A stretch of 64,000 nt of DNA from Ramlibacter agri (GCF_012927085.1 NZ_JABBFX010000001.1:1364001-1428000); one strand, 5' to 3'; shown: positions 8,045 through 16,065, counted from the stretch's first letter. A program made the numbers and translations. Notes: generated by a model from the letters alone, not told the origin.

Positions 8045-9481
8045 TCAGGACAGGCCCAGTGCGGACTTCATCTGCGCCATCTGCGCGTTGAGCGTCGACA
8101 TCGTCGTATCGAGCTGCTGGTATTGCGTGCGCAGCCGCGTCTCCATGGAATCCAGGCGCGTCTGTTCGGAGTCCTGGCTCTTCTGGTTCAGGTCGGCGCT
8201 CTGCTTGAGGCCGTCGATGCGCGAATCCAGCGTGCCGCCGGTGCCCGTGAGGCCCTGGGCCCAGGACTGGAAGCGCACGGCGAAGCCCTGCGCGTCGCCG
8301 GTGCCGGCCTGTGAGAACAGCGCGGACAGCTGGTCCGGCTGGCTGAGGAGGGGCGACAGCTTCGCGTCGTCCACGGCCAGCGTGCCATCGCGCTGCAGCG
8401 TGATGCCGGCGGTGGCGAGGTTGGACACGCCGTTGCCCAGGCCCGAGACGGTGCCGTGCAGCATGTTGTGCAGGGTGTTCAGCAAGGTGTCGGCCGTGGA
8501 GTCGCCCTGCAGCGCGCCGCGGGCTGCGCCGGTCGGGTCGGCCTTGGTCTGCTTCTGCAGCAGGGTGACGATGCCGTTGTAGGCGCTGACGAAATCGGTG
8601 ACGTTCTTGCGCACCGACGCCGTGTCGACGTTGACGTTGATCGTCACCGGGTCGGTCGACACCTTGTTCAGGCTCAGCGTCACGCCTTCCAGGGCATCGG
8701 AAGGCGAGTTGGTGGCGCTGGTGAGGTCTATGCCGTCGATCTGGAACTGCGCGTCCTGCGCCGCCTGCGTCTGCGTGAGGTTGCGGCCGGCGCCTGCCGT
8801 CGCGGCCGGGTCGTAGGCCAGCGCCGAAAGGCCGGACGCGTCGGTGTTGTTGCCGTCGTCGTCGGTGGCGGAGATGCGCACGGAGCTCGCTTCGCCGGTG
8901 GCGCTGCGCAGCACCAGGCGGGCGCCGCCGGTGCCATTGACGATGCTGGCGGTGACGCCGCTGCCCGCGGCATTGATCGCATCGCGCACGCCGGCCAGGG
9001 TCTGGTGGGCGCTGTCGATGGTGACGGAAACCGGCGACGTGCCGCTCTTCGCGGTGAACGCGCCGTTGGCCGTCGTGCCGATTTCGATCGTCAGCTTGCC
9101 GGTGCCGACCGTGGAAGCGGAAGACGCGAAAGTCCCGCTGGCCAGCACCTGCGCTTGCGCCATCTGCGACACCGAGAGCGTGTGCTCGCCGGCGGCGGCC
9201 TTGGCGCCGGCCGACACCGTGGCCACGCTGCTGTCGCTGCTGGTGGCGCTGTAGGCCTTCCAGCTGTCCGGCTTGGCCAGCCGCGTGGCGACGTCGCCCA
9301 GGTTGGCCAGCTGGCTCTTCAAGCTGCCGAAGGCCGAGATCTCGGTCTGGATCGTCGAGCCCTTGGACTGCAGCAGCGTCAGCGGCCGCTGCTCCACGTT
9401 CATGAGGGCGGTGACGATCGAGTTGACGTCGAGTCCGCTGCCGACCCCGGTGCTGGAAATCGTGGGGCTGATGCTGCTCAT
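8045..9481 (-). CDS. fliD: FliD, flagellar filament cap protein
   Basis: FliD (478 residues) forms the cap at the growing filament tip and folds incoming flagellin. The N-terminal domain (MSSISPTISSTGVGSGLDV...IVTALMNVEQRPL) and the C-terminal coiled coil (LKQSADLNQKSQDSEQTRLDSMETRLRTQYQQLDTTMSTLN) are both characteristic. The middle of the protein is Ala/Thr/Ser-rich and variable, as in other FliD proteins. It begins 17 nt after the upstream flagellin gene, so it may be read through from the flagellin promoter, and is followed by its chaperones fliS and fliT. Confidence 0.95.
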   Translation of the reverse strand: MSSISPTISSTGVGSGLDVNSIVTALMNVEQRPLTLLQSKGSTIQTEISAFGSLKSQLANLGDVATRLAKPDSWKAYSATSSDSSVATVSAGAKAAAGEHTLSVSQMAQAQVLASGTFASSASTVGTGKLTIEIGTTANGAFTAKSGTSPVSVTIDSAHQTLAGVRDAINAAGSGVTASIVNGTGGARLVLRSATGEASSVRISATDDDGNNTDASGLSALAYDPAATAGAGRNLTQTQAAQDAQFQIDGIDLTSATNSPSDALEGVTLSLNKVSTDPVTINVNVDTASVRKNVTDFVSAYNGIVTLLQKQTKADPTGAARGALQGDSTADTLLNTLHNMLHGTVSGLGNGVSNLATAGITLQRDGTLAVDDAKLSPLLSQPDQLSALFSQAGTGDAQGFAVRFQSWAQGLTGTGGTLDSRIDGLKQSADLNQKSQDSEQTRLDSMETRLRTQYQQLDTTMSTLNAQMAQMKSALGLS

Positions 9482-9498
9482 TCAGTGCTTTCCTGGGA

Positions 9499-10638
9499 TC
9501 AGCCGCCCTTCAGCAGGCTCAGCACCTGTTGCGGCAGCTGGTTGGCCTGCGACAGCATGGCGTTGCCGGCCTGTTGCAGGATCTGCGAACGCGTCATCGC
9601 CGCGGTTTCGGCGGCGTAGTCCGTGTCCATGATGCGCGAGCGCGCGGCGGTGGTGTTTTCGGCCGTGGCCTGGATGTTGGACACGGCGTTCTGGAAGCGG
9701 CTCTGCACGGCGCCCAGCTTGGCGCGCGCGCCGTTCACCTGCTTCAGGGCCGCATCGCACTGCTGGATGGCCAGCTGGGCGCCGCCGTAGGAGCTGATGT
9801 CCAGCGTGCTCATGTTGCCGCTGCTGCTGGCGGTCGCGGAGTCGCCGGCGGCCAGGCCCACCTTGGCGGCGGCGGCGCCGGTGATCGTGATGTCGCTGGA
9901 CGACGTCAGCACCAGCTTGTTGTTGGCGGTGTCGAAATAGGCGCCGACGCCGGTGGTGGTGGAGATGCGGTTGATCGCGTCCACGACCTGGGCCTGGCGT
10001 TCCTGCGTGGTGCCGGCGGCGGGCAGGGTGCCGATGTCGACGCCATTGATCGTGAGGTCACCGGCGCTGGTGGCGGTGAGGTCGGTGATGTCGGTGGCGT
10101 TCTGGGTGCTGGCGCGGTTCACGGTGCCCATGCCGGACAGGCGGGCGTCGGTGATGCCGTCGATGTCGATGCTGTCGCCGGCGTTGGCGCCCACCTGGAA
10201 GCGGGCGGCGCTGAAGCTGCCATCCAGCAGCTTCTGGCCGTTGAAGTTGGCGCTGCCGGCCACGCGGTCGATTTCGTCCTTCAGCTGGCCGACTTCCTGT
10301 TGCAGGGCGGCGCGGTCGTCGGCGGTGTTGGTGGCGTTGGACGACTGCACGGCCAGTTCGCGCATGCGCTGGACCATGTCGCCGATGCTGCCCAGCGAGC
10401 CTTCGGCCGTCTGCGACAGCGACACGCCGTCATTGGCGTTGCGGGCGGCCACGGTGAGGCCGCGCACCTGCGCGTTCATGCGCTCGGCGATGGCCAGGCC
10501 GGCGGCGTCGTCCTTGGCGCTGTTCACGCGCAGGCCGCTCGAGAGGCGCTGGATGGAGGTGTTCAGGCTCGACTGCGAGGCGTTCAGGTTGCGCTGCGCA
10601 TTCAGCGAAGCGATGTTGGTGTTGATCACCGAGGGCAT
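9499..10638 (-). CDS. fliC: Flagellin (copy A)
   Basis: This 379-residue flagellin has standard D0/D1 ends: VINTNIASLNAQRNLNASQS, the conserved RLSSGLRVNSAKDDAAGLAI, and a C-terminus around SQANQLPQQVLSLLKGG. The surface (D2/D3) region is short. It is a tandem paralogue of the gene at 10763-11899, nearly the same length and highly similar across the whole protein. Both copies contain one cysteine in the C-terminal D1 helix (AIQQCDAALKQ), which is unusual for flagellins. Its upstream gap carries the flagellar dyad element rather than a clear sigma28 promoter, so the two copies may be differently timed. Confidence 0.95.
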   Translation of the reverse strand: MPSVINTNIASLNAQRNLNASQSSLNTSIQRLSSGLRVNSAKDDAAGLAIAERMNAQVRGLTVAARNANDGVSLSQTAEGSLGSIGDMVQRMRELAVQSSNATNTADDRAALQQEVGQLKDEIDRVAGSANFNGQKLLDGSFSAARFQVGANAGDSIDIDGITDARLSGMGTVNRASTQNATDITDLTATSAGDLTINGVDIGTLPAAGTTQERQAQVVDAINRISTTTGVGAYFDTANNKLVLTSSSDITITGAAAAKVGLAAGDSATASSSGNMSTLDISSYGGAQLAIQQCDAALKQVNGARAKLGAVQSRFQNAVSNIQATAENTTAARSRIMDTDYAAETAAMTRSQILQQAGNAMLSQANQLPQQVLSLLKGG

Positions 10639-10712
10639 GGGAGGCTCCGTGCTGAGGTTGGGGAAGGTTCGCAGCTTGCGACTTTGAACCGTCCCCGGAT
10701 TCGCGATGCCCC

Positions 10713-10740
10713 GATAAGAGCGCGGGAAACCGGCTATTTA
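10713..10740 (-). promoter_or_regulatory. Dyad element upstream of flagellin copy A (candidate FlhDC site)
   Basis: Plus-strand sequence starts GATAAGAGCGCGGG and ends CCGGCTATTT, matching the elements at 239, 6727 and 25432. In the direction of the gene the distal half reads AAATAGCC, close to the AAATARCG half of the enterobacterial FlhDC box. The CCGGC...GCCGG part could also fold as a short hairpin after the preceding flagellin gene, so a terminator role is a possible alternative. No CTCAAG/GCCGATA sigma28 promoter is visible between the two flagellin genes. Confidence 0.55.
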
Positions 10741-10762
10741 CGCCGGCGGCCCGCGTCCGCCA

Positions 10763-11899
10763 TCAGCGCAGCAGCGACAGGACCTGCTGCGGCAGCTGGT
10801 TGGCCTGCGACAGCATGGCGTTGCCGGCCTGCTGCAGGATCTGCGCGCGGGTCATGGAGGCGGTTTCCGCGGCGTAGTCGGTGTCCATGATCCGGGACTG
10901 GGCCGCGGAGGTGTTCTCCGAGGTCAGCTGGATGTTGGCCACGGCGTTCGTGAAGCGGCTCTGCACGGCGCCGAGCTGGGCGCGCGAGCTGTTGATCTGC
11001 TTCAGGGCCGCATCGCACTGCTGGATGGCCAGCTGGGCGCCGCCGTAGGAGCTGATGTCCAGGCTGGACATGTTGGCGCTGGTCGCCGCCGTGGCGTTGT
11101 CGGCGGAGGAAATGCCCACCTTGGCCGCGGCGCCGGCGCCGCCGATGGTGATGTCGCCGGAGGAGCTCAGCACGATCTTGTTGTTGGTCGTGTCCAGGTA
11201 GGCGCCGACGCTGGTCGACGAGGAGACGCGGTTGATCGCGTCCACCACCTGGGCCTGGCGTTCCTGCGTGGTGCCGGCGGCCGAGAGCGCGCCGATGTCC
11301 ACGCCGTTGATGGTCACGTCGCCCGCGCTGGTGGCGGTGAGGTCGGTGACGGCGGTGGAGTTCTGGGTGCTCGCGTGCTTCACGGTGCCCATGCCGGCCA
11401 GCTGCGCGTTGGTGATGCTGCTGATGGTGATGCTCTCGCCGGCATTGGCGCCGACCTGGAACTTGGCGGAGTTGAAGCTGCCATCCAGCAGCTTGGTGCC
11501 GTTGAAGTTCGTGGTGGTGGCGACGCGGTCGATTTCTTCCTTCAGCTGGCCCACTTCCTGTTGCAGGGCGCCGCGGTCGTCGGCGGTGTTGGTGGCGTTG
11601 GACGACTGCACGGCCAGTTCGCGCATGCGCTGCACCATGTCGCCGACGCTGCCCAGCGCGCCTTCGGCGGTCTGCGCCAGGGAGACGCCGTCGTTGGCGT
11701 TGCGGGCGGCGACCGTGAGGCCGCGCACCTGCGAGTTCATGCGCTGGGCGATGGCCAGGCCGGCGGCGTCGTCCTTGGCGCTGTTCACGCGCAGGCCGGT
11801 CGACAGGCGCTGGATGGAGGTGTTGAGGCTGGCCTGCGAGCTGGTCAGGTTGCGCTGCGCGTTCAGCGACGCGATGTTGGTATTGATGACGGATGCCAT
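10763..11899 (-). CDS. fliC: Flagellin (copy B)
   Basis: This 378-residue flagellin has the same D0/D1 design as its neighbour (VINTNIASLNAQRNLTSSQA at the start; LSQANQLPQQVLSLLR at the end) and the same unusual cysteine in AIQQCDAALKQ. The start is the ATG at 11897-11899 with AGGAG about 10 nt upstream; a much longer open frame upstream has no flagellin similarity. A well-formed sigma28 promoter lies at 11990-12017, giving a leader of about 80 nt, so this is the classic late-class copy. The copies differ mostly in the central variable region. Confidence 0.95.
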   Translation of the reverse strand: MASVINTNIASLNAQRNLTSSQASLNTSIQRLSTGLRVNSAKDDAAGLAIAQRMNSQVRGLTVAARNANDGVSLAQTAEGALGSVGDMVQRMRELAVQSSNATNTADDRGALQQEVGQLKEEIDRVATTTNFNGTKLLDGSFNSAKFQVGANAGESITISSITNAQLAGMGTVKHASTQNSTAVTDLTATSAGDVTINGVDIGALSAAGTTQERQAQVVDAINRVSSSTSVGAYLDTTNNKIVLSSSGDITIGGAGAAAKVGISSADNATAATSANMSSLDISSYGGAQLAIQQCDAALKQINSSRAQLGAVQSRFTNAVANIQLTSENTSAAQSRIMDTDYAAETASMTRAQILQQAGNAMLSQANQLPQQVLSLLR

Positions 11900-11989
11900 G
11901 GCGGCAGACTCCTGAGGATGGCCGCGAGCGGCCGGTTGGAACGCCGCGATCGCTTCGCGGCCCTGGCGGGATGGACTCCCGTTGCCAAC

Positions 11990-12017
11990 ATATCGGCCGG
12001 CCGCGCGCCGGCTTGAG
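11990..12017 (-). promoter_or_regulatory. Sigma28 (FliA) promoter of flagellin copy B
   Basis: Reading along the gene there is CTCAAGC (12017-12011) and GCCGATAT (11997-11990), with 20 nt from the first base of one to the first base of the other. That is the sigma28 pattern, and the same spacing occurs at the promoters upstream of motA and flgM. The FliA gene itself is at 21485. Confidence 0.85.
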
Positions 12018-12061
12018 CGTTGCCCGCGCAAAAAGTGCAGGCGCGGATTAAGCGATCCGTT

Positions 12062-12126
12062 TAGGCGCCTAGGCTTTTTTCCTATCAAGTCGCGGCAAAT
12101 GGCGACAGCCTGCTCGTCATGACGAG
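12062..12126 (+). promoter_or_regulatory. flhD upstream region with two perfect palindromes
   Basis: The 263-nt gap between flagellin copy B and flhD contains TAGGCGCCTA (12062-12071) and CTCGTCATGACGAG (12113-12126), both perfect palindromes, the second ending 36 nt before the flhD start. They are candidate operators for regulators of the flagellar master operon. Which protein binds them, and where the flhD promoter lies, cannot be read from the sequence. Confidence 0.4.
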
Positions 12127-12162
12127 TACACAATTACAAACACATTAGGGGTTCAGATACAA

Positions 12163-12492
12163 ATGCAGACGGAACAGTTGTCCAACGAGATCCGGGAGCT
12201 CAATCTCTCGTTCCTCATGCTCGCGCAGGCCATGATCCGCAAGGACAAGGCGCAGGCGCTGTTCCGCCTGGGCATGTCCGAGGCGGCGGCCGAACTGCTG
12301 GCCCAGATGTCCGTGCAGCAGCTGGTGCGCGTGGCTTCGCGCAACATGATGCTGTGCTCCATGCGCTTCGGCGACGACGTGGTCTGGAGCCTGCTGACCG
12401 AGCGCCATGCGGCCCAGGCGGTGGACGCCAATGCCGACCGCCTGCATGCCAGCGTGCTGATGGCCAGCCGCGCCGCGACGGCCACGGCATGA
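12163..12492 (+). CDS. flhD: FlhD, flagellar master transcriptional regulator subunit
   Basis: FlhD (109 residues) pairs with FlhC as a hetero-hexamer that activates class II flagellar promoters. The sequence matches the family over its full length: EIRELNLSFLMLAQAMIRKD, then ALFRLGMSEAAAELLAQMS and the helix-turn-helix-like region ending in MRFGDDVVWSLLTE. The start follows a weak AGGGG about 11 nt away. It overlaps flhC by four bases (ATGA). Its location between flagellin and motA genes recalls the enterobacterial flhDC-motAB order. Upstream palindromes may reflect regulation of this operon. Confidence 0.95.
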   Translation: MQTEQLSNEIRELNLSFLMLAQAMIRKDKAQALFRLGMSEAAAELLAQMSVQQLVRVASRNMMLCSMRFGDDVVWSLLTERHAAQAVDANADRLHASVLMASRAATATA

Positions 12493-13028
12493 CGACGCGC
12501 AGCCTCCTCGACGACAACCTGCACCTGACGCGGGCGGTGGAGCTGATCAAGCTCGGCGCGCGGATGGCTGTGCTGGAGTCCGAGACGCCCCTGTCGCACG
12601 AGCGGCTGGTGCGCCTGTACCGCGAAGTGACGGGCCAGTCGCCCTCCAAGGGCCAGCTGCCCTATTCGACCGACTGGTTCACGGCCTGGCAGCCGAACAT
12701 CCATTCCTCGCTGTTCATGAACATCTACGAGAACATGAACAAGGCGAGCGCGCTGGAGCAGGTGGACCTGTTGATCAAGGCCTGGCAGCTGTACGCCGAG
12801 GACGCGTCCGCCATGGGTGCCGAACCGATCCTCACCATCACCCGCGCCTGGCGCCTGGTGAAATTCGTCGACAGCGACATGCTGTGCCTGACCTCCTGCA
12901 CCAAATGTGGCGGCCACTTCGTGACGCACACGCACGAATACGGCCCCGGCTTCAAGCCCTTCGTCTGCGGCCTGTGCGAAGTGCCGGCCCGCGCCGGCAA
13001 GAGCCGGCGAACCGGCGCGATCCACTGA
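12489..13028 (+). CDS. flhC: FlhC, flagellar master transcriptional regulator subunit
   Basis: FlhC (179 residues) carries the zinc-binding and main DNA-contacting part of the FlhD4C2 complex. The four zinc ligands are visible as CTKC (after LCLTS) and CGLC near the C-terminus (FVCGLCEVP), the family arrangement. The motif YSTDWFTAWQPNIHSSLFMNI is strongly conserved in FlhC. The ATG at 12489-12491 overlaps the flhD stop; a longer open frame upstream is only the shadow of flhD. A strong terminator follows directly at 13035. Likely targets within this window are the dyad elements upstream of fliL, fliF/fliE, flagellin A and flgA/flgB. Confidence 0.95.
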   Translation: MTTRSLLDDNLHLTRAVELIKLGARMAVLESETPLSHERLVRLYREVTGQSPSKGQLPYSTDWFTAWQPNIHSSLFMNIYENMNKASALEQVDLLIKAWQLYAEDASAMGAEPILTITRAWRLVKFVDSDMLCLTSCTKCGGHFVTHTHEYGPGFKPFVCGLCEVPARAGKSRRTGAIH

Positions 13029-13034
13029 AACACA

Positions 13035-13056
13035 ACCCGGCGCTGCCGGGTTTTTT
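13035..13056 (+). terminator. Rho-independent terminator of flhDC
   Basis: A perfect 7-bp stem ACCCGGC / GCCGGGT with a GCT loop is followed by a run of T. It begins 6 nt after the flhC stop codon. It separates flhDC from the repeat hairpin and the motA promoter just downstream. Confidence 0.9.
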
Positions 13057-13060
13057 CTTG

Positions 13061-13165
13061 AACTTCCGGACGCAAAGGACGCAAAGGTACGCAAAAGAAC
13101 GCGAAAAAAATTGGAAGTTCTTTTGCGACCTTTGCGAAACCTTTGCGCCCTTTGCGTCCGGAAGT
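13061..13165. repeat. Long intergenic hairpin built of GCAAAGG units (copy 2)
   Basis: A 105-nt inverted repeat begins ACTTCCGGACGCAAAGGACG and ends CCCTTTGCGTCCGGAAGT; inside are further units ACGCAAAAGAAC / GTTCTTTTGCG, so most of the element can pair with itself. The outer 17 nt match copy 1 at 7133-7258 almost exactly. It sits between the flhDC terminator and the motA sigma28 promoter. Confidence 0.85.
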
Positions 13166-13170
13166 CCTCC

Positions 13171-13198
13171 CTCAAGTAATGCCCACCGCCGCCGATAG
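13171..13198 (+). promoter_or_regulatory. Sigma28 (FliA) promoter of motA
   Basis: CTCAAGTA at 13171-13178 and GCCGATAG at 13191-13198 give the same 20-nt register as the flagellin B and flgM promoters. It lies 29 nt before the motA start and directly after the repeat hairpin. It probably drives motAB-cheYZ as a late-class operon. Confidence 0.85.
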
Positions 13199-13226
13199 TG
13201 CTCAGGTAACGCGGAGGATTTGAAAC

Positions 13227-14096
13227 ATGTTCGTGATGGCCGGCTACTTGATGGTGATCGGTTGCGTGCTGGGCGGCTATGCGCTGGCTGGCGGCAGCTT
13301 TGCCGTGATCCTGCATGCCGCGCCGCACGAGCTGTTCGTGATCGGCGGCGCCGCGCTCGGCGCCTTCCTGGTGGGCAACAGCGGCAAGACGATCAAGGCC
13401 ACGCTCAAGTACGTGCCCTCGCTGCTCAAGGGCAGCAAGTACAGCAAGGCGCGCTACCTGGAACTGATGTCCCTTCTCTACGGCGTGCTGGTGAAGGCCC
13501 GCAAGGAAGGAATGATGTCCATCGAGGGCGACATCGAGAAGCCCGGCGAGAGCGCGCTCTTCAAGAAGTACCCGCTGATCGCCGCCGACCACCACCTGAT
13601 GGAGTTCATCACCGACTACCTGCGGATGATGGTCTCGGGCAACCTCAACGCGCACGAACTCGAGAACCTGATGGACAACGAGATCGACACGCACCACCAC
13701 GAGGCCGGCGTGCCGGCCGGCGCCATCCAGGCCGTGGGCGACGGCCTGCCCGCTTTCGGCATCGTCGCCGCCGTGCTGGGCGTGGTGAAGACCATGGCCT
13801 CGGTCGGCGCCTCGCCCGCCGTGCTGGGGCAGATGATCGCCGGCGCGCTGGTGGGCACCTTCCTCGGCATCCTGATGGCCTACGGCTTCGTCAGTCCGCT
13901 GGCCTCGCTGGCCAACCAGAAGATCGACGAGAGCACCAAGGAACTGCAGTGCGTGAAGGCCACCTTGCTCGCCACCGTGCAGGGCTACGCGCCGGCCGTG
14001 GCGCTGGAATTCGGCCGCAAGGTCCTGTATTCGACGGAACGCCCCGGCTTCAGCGAGCTGGAAGGCCACGTCAAGGGCAAGAAAGCGACGGCCTGA
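13227..14096 (+). CDS. motA: MotA, flagellar stator proton-channel subunit
   Basis: MotA (289 residues) forms the pentameric part of the stator around MotB and pushes on FliG. It has four transmembrane helices, two near the N-terminus and two after about residue 170. The cytoplasmic loop holds the charged contact residues (YGVLVKARKEGMMSIEGDIE). The proline-containing channel helix GDGLPAFGIVAAVLGVVKTM is intact. GGAGG precedes the ATG by about 8 nt. motB starts 1 nt after the stop. Expression is probably from the sigma28 promoter at 13171-13198. Confidence 0.96.
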   Translation: MFVMAGYLMVIGCVLGGYALAGGSFAVILHAAPHELFVIGGAALGAFLVGNSGKTIKATLKYVPSLLKGSKYSKARYLELMSLLYGVLVKARKEGMMSIEGDIEKPGESALFKKYPLIAADHHLMEFITDYLRMMVSGNLNAHELENLMDNEIDTHHHEAGVPAGAIQAVGDGLPAFGIVAAVLGVVKTMASVGASPAVLGQMIAGALVGTFLGILMAYGFVSPLASLANQKIDESTKELQCVKATLLATVQGYAPAVALEFGRKVLYSTERPGFSELEGHVKGKKATA

Positions 14097-14097
14097 C

Positions 14098-15072
14098 ATG
14101 AGCTCTGCCGGCAAGCTGCAACCGATCATCATCAAGCGCATCAAGAAGGGCGGCCACGGCGGCCACCATGGCGGCGCCTGGAAGATCGCCTATGCCGACT
14201 TCGTGACGGCGATGATGGCCTTCTTCCTGCTGATGTGGCTGCTGGGTTCCACCTCGCAGGGCGACCTGCAGGGCATCGCGTCGTATTTCCAGAGCCCGCT
14301 GAAGGTGGCGCTGACCGGCGGTTCCGGCTCCGGGGACAGCTCCAGCGTCATCAAGGGCGGCGGCACCCTCCTCACCCGCACCAACGGCGCCGTGAAGAAG
14401 GGCGAGGTCGAGTCGCCCTCGCGCAACTTCAACCTGCAGGCCTTGCGCGCCGAGGTGGAAGCGGAAGACGTCCGGCGCATGCGCGCGGTGCAGATGCAGC
14501 TGGATGTGGCGATGCAGGCCAACCCCACTCTGGGTGCGCTGCGCCAGCAACTGCGCATGGATCTCACGCCCGACGGCCTGCGCATCCAGATCGTGGACGA
14601 CCAGGGCCGGCCCATGTTCGACGCCGGCAGCCCGCACGTGAAGGAATACATGCGCGAGCTGCTGCGCAGCATCGGCCGGCTGGTCGACGCCGCCGATGGC
14701 CGCGTGGTGCTGTCCGGCCACACCGATGCGTCCCCCTACAGCGGCGGCGAACGCGGTTACTCCAACTGGGAGCTGTCCGCCGACCGCGCCAACGCTTCGC
14801 GGCGCGAGCTGCTGGCCGGTGGCCTGCGCGAAGACCGCGTGGTGCGCGTGCTGGGCCTCGGCTCCTCCGTCCCCTACGACGCCGCCGACCCGCTGTCGCC
14901 CCTGAACCGCCGAATCACCGTGCTGGTGCTGGGCCAGCTGGGAAGCGAGCGCTGGCAGTCCGGCGCCGAAGTGCCGATCTCCGAAACGCAGGCGCTGGAG
15001 CGGCTGCTGGAGCGCCGCGAAGGCGCGCCGGCTCCCGCCGCGGCCGCCTCTTCATCCCCCAAGCAACCATGA
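14098..15072 (+). CDS. motB: MotB, flagellar stator anchor subunit
   Basis: MotB (324 residues) supplies the proton-carrying aspartate and anchors the stator to peptidoglycan. The short basic N-terminus is followed by one transmembrane helix, with the essential Asp at residue 34 ([18 protein letters not shown]). A linker follows, then an OmpA-like peptidoglycan-binding domain in the C-terminal half ([46 protein letters not shown]). Aspartate and the following hydrophobics indicate a proton- rather than sodium-driven type, though this is inference. The stop overlaps the cheY start as ATGA. Confidence 0.96.
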   Translation: MSSAGKLQPIIIKRIKKGGHGGHHGGAWKIAYADFVTAMMAFFLLMWLLGSTSQGDLQGIASYFQSPLKVALTGGSGSGDSSSVIKGGGTLLTRTNGAVKKGEVESPSRNFNLQALRAEVEAEDVRRMRAVQMQLDVAMQANPTLGALRQQLRMDLTPDGLRIQIVDDQGRPMFDAGSPHVKEYMRELLRSIGRLVDAADGRVVLSGHTDASPYSGGERGYSNWELSADRANASRRELLAGGLREDRVVRVLGLGSSVPYDAADPLSPLNRRITVLVLGQLGSERWQSGAEVPISETQALERLLERREGAPAPAAAASSSPKQP

Positions 15073-15467
15073 CGACCCCCCAAGACCTCAAGTTCCTGAT
15101 CGTCGACGACTTTTCCACCATGCGCCGCATCGTGCGCAACCTGCTGAAGGAAGCGGGCCATGCCTCCGCCGACGAGGCCGAGGACGGCGTGGTGGCCCTG
15201 CAGAAGCTGCGCAACGGCGGCTTCGACTTCGTCGTCACCGACATCAACATGCCCAACATGAACGGCTTCGAGCTGCTCGCGGCCATCCGCGCCGACGCCC
15301 AGCTGAAGGCGCTGCCGGTGCTGATGATCACCGCCGAAGCGCGCAAGGAAGACATCGTCATGGCCGCCCAGGGCGGCGCCTCCGGCTACATCGTCAAGCC
15401 TTTCACCAAGGCGACGCTGGAGGAGAAGGTCGGCAAGATCCTGCAGAAGCTGCAGGCGGCGGCGTGA
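15069..15467 (+). CDS. cheY: CheY, chemotaxis response regulator
   Basis: CheY (132 residues) is a single-domain receiver that, once phosphorylated, binds FliM and changes the direction of rotation. All functional residues are present: the acidic pair D13-D14, the phosphorylation site D58 ([12 protein letters not shown]), T88 ([10 protein letters not shown]) and K110 (GYIVKPF). The start overlaps the motB stop. The expected partner kinase CheA and the adaptor CheW are not in this window, so they must be encoded elsewhere. cheZ follows after 7 nt. Confidence 0.96.
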   Translation: MTTPQDLKFLIVDDFSTMRRIVRNLLKEAGHASADEAEDGVVALQKLRNGGFDFVVTDINMPNMNGFELLAAIRADAQLKALPVLMITAEARKEDIVMAAQGGASGYIVKPFTKATLEEKVGKILQKLQAAA

Positions 15468-15474
15468 GGCGGGG

Positions 15475-16065
15475 ATGGACGCAAGCACGTCAAACCCGCA
15501 GCCGCCCGACGCGGCCGTCCTGTACGGCCGGGTGCGGGACATCACGCGCAGCCTCCACGACGCGCTGCGCGAACTGGGACACGACAAGCGCATAGAAGCG
15601 TCGCTGGGCCAGGTGCCCGACGCCAAGGCGCGCCTGTCCTTCATCGCCCGCGTGACGGGCGATGCCGCCGAAAAGGTGCTGAACACCGTCGACGCCGCGC
15701 AGGCCCGCCAGCTGGCGCTGGGCGAGCGCGCGGCGGCGGAGGAAGCCCGCCTGCTGGCCGCGGGTGCTGCGCCCGAAGCCCTGGCCTTCGTGCAGGAAGT
15801 GAAGGCCAGCGCGAACGACGCCGGCGCGCAGCTGACCGAGATCATGATGGCGCAGGACTTCCACGACCTCACGGGCCAGACCGTGCGCAAGGTGGTGGAC
15901 ATCGCGTCGACGGTGGAGGACGCGCTGCTGCAGCTGCTGCTGGAAACCAGCGTGGTGCCGCTGCCGCGCGTCGCGCTCGACGGCCCGGTGACGGACACGA
16001 GCCGCACCGACGTGGTGGCGAACCAGGCGCAGGTGGACGACCTGCTGGCGAGCCTCGGCTTCTGA
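15475..16065 (+). CDS. cheZ: CheZ, CheY-P phosphatase
   Basis: CheZ (196 residues) dephosphorylates CheY-P. The long four-helix-bundle region (residues about 20-160) contains the catalytic helix IMMAQDFHDLTGQTVRKVV, where the Gln of AQDF is the catalytic residue and the Asp binds near the active site. The C-terminal CheY-binding tail is present and typical (AQVDDLLASLGF). A Pro-rich linker joins the two. The gene is close behind cheY; a G-rich hairpin (16070-16096) and an inverted repeat lie in the gap before flhB. Confidence 0.94.
   Translation: MDASTSNPQPPDAAVLYGRVRDITRSLHDALRELGHDKRIEASLGQVPDAKARLSFIARVTGDAAEKVLNTVDAAQARQLALGERAAAEEARLLAAGAAPEALAFVQEVKASANDAGAQLTEIMMAQDFHDLTGQTVRKVVDIASTVEDALLQLLLETSVVPLPRVALDGPVTDTSRTDVVANQAQVDDLLASLGF

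Noticed and set aside
10713..10740. Treating this element only as the terminator of flagellin copy B
   Set aside because: It could form a short CCGGC/GCCGG stem, but it lacks a real T-run, and its whole length matches three other elements that are not at gene ends in that orientation.
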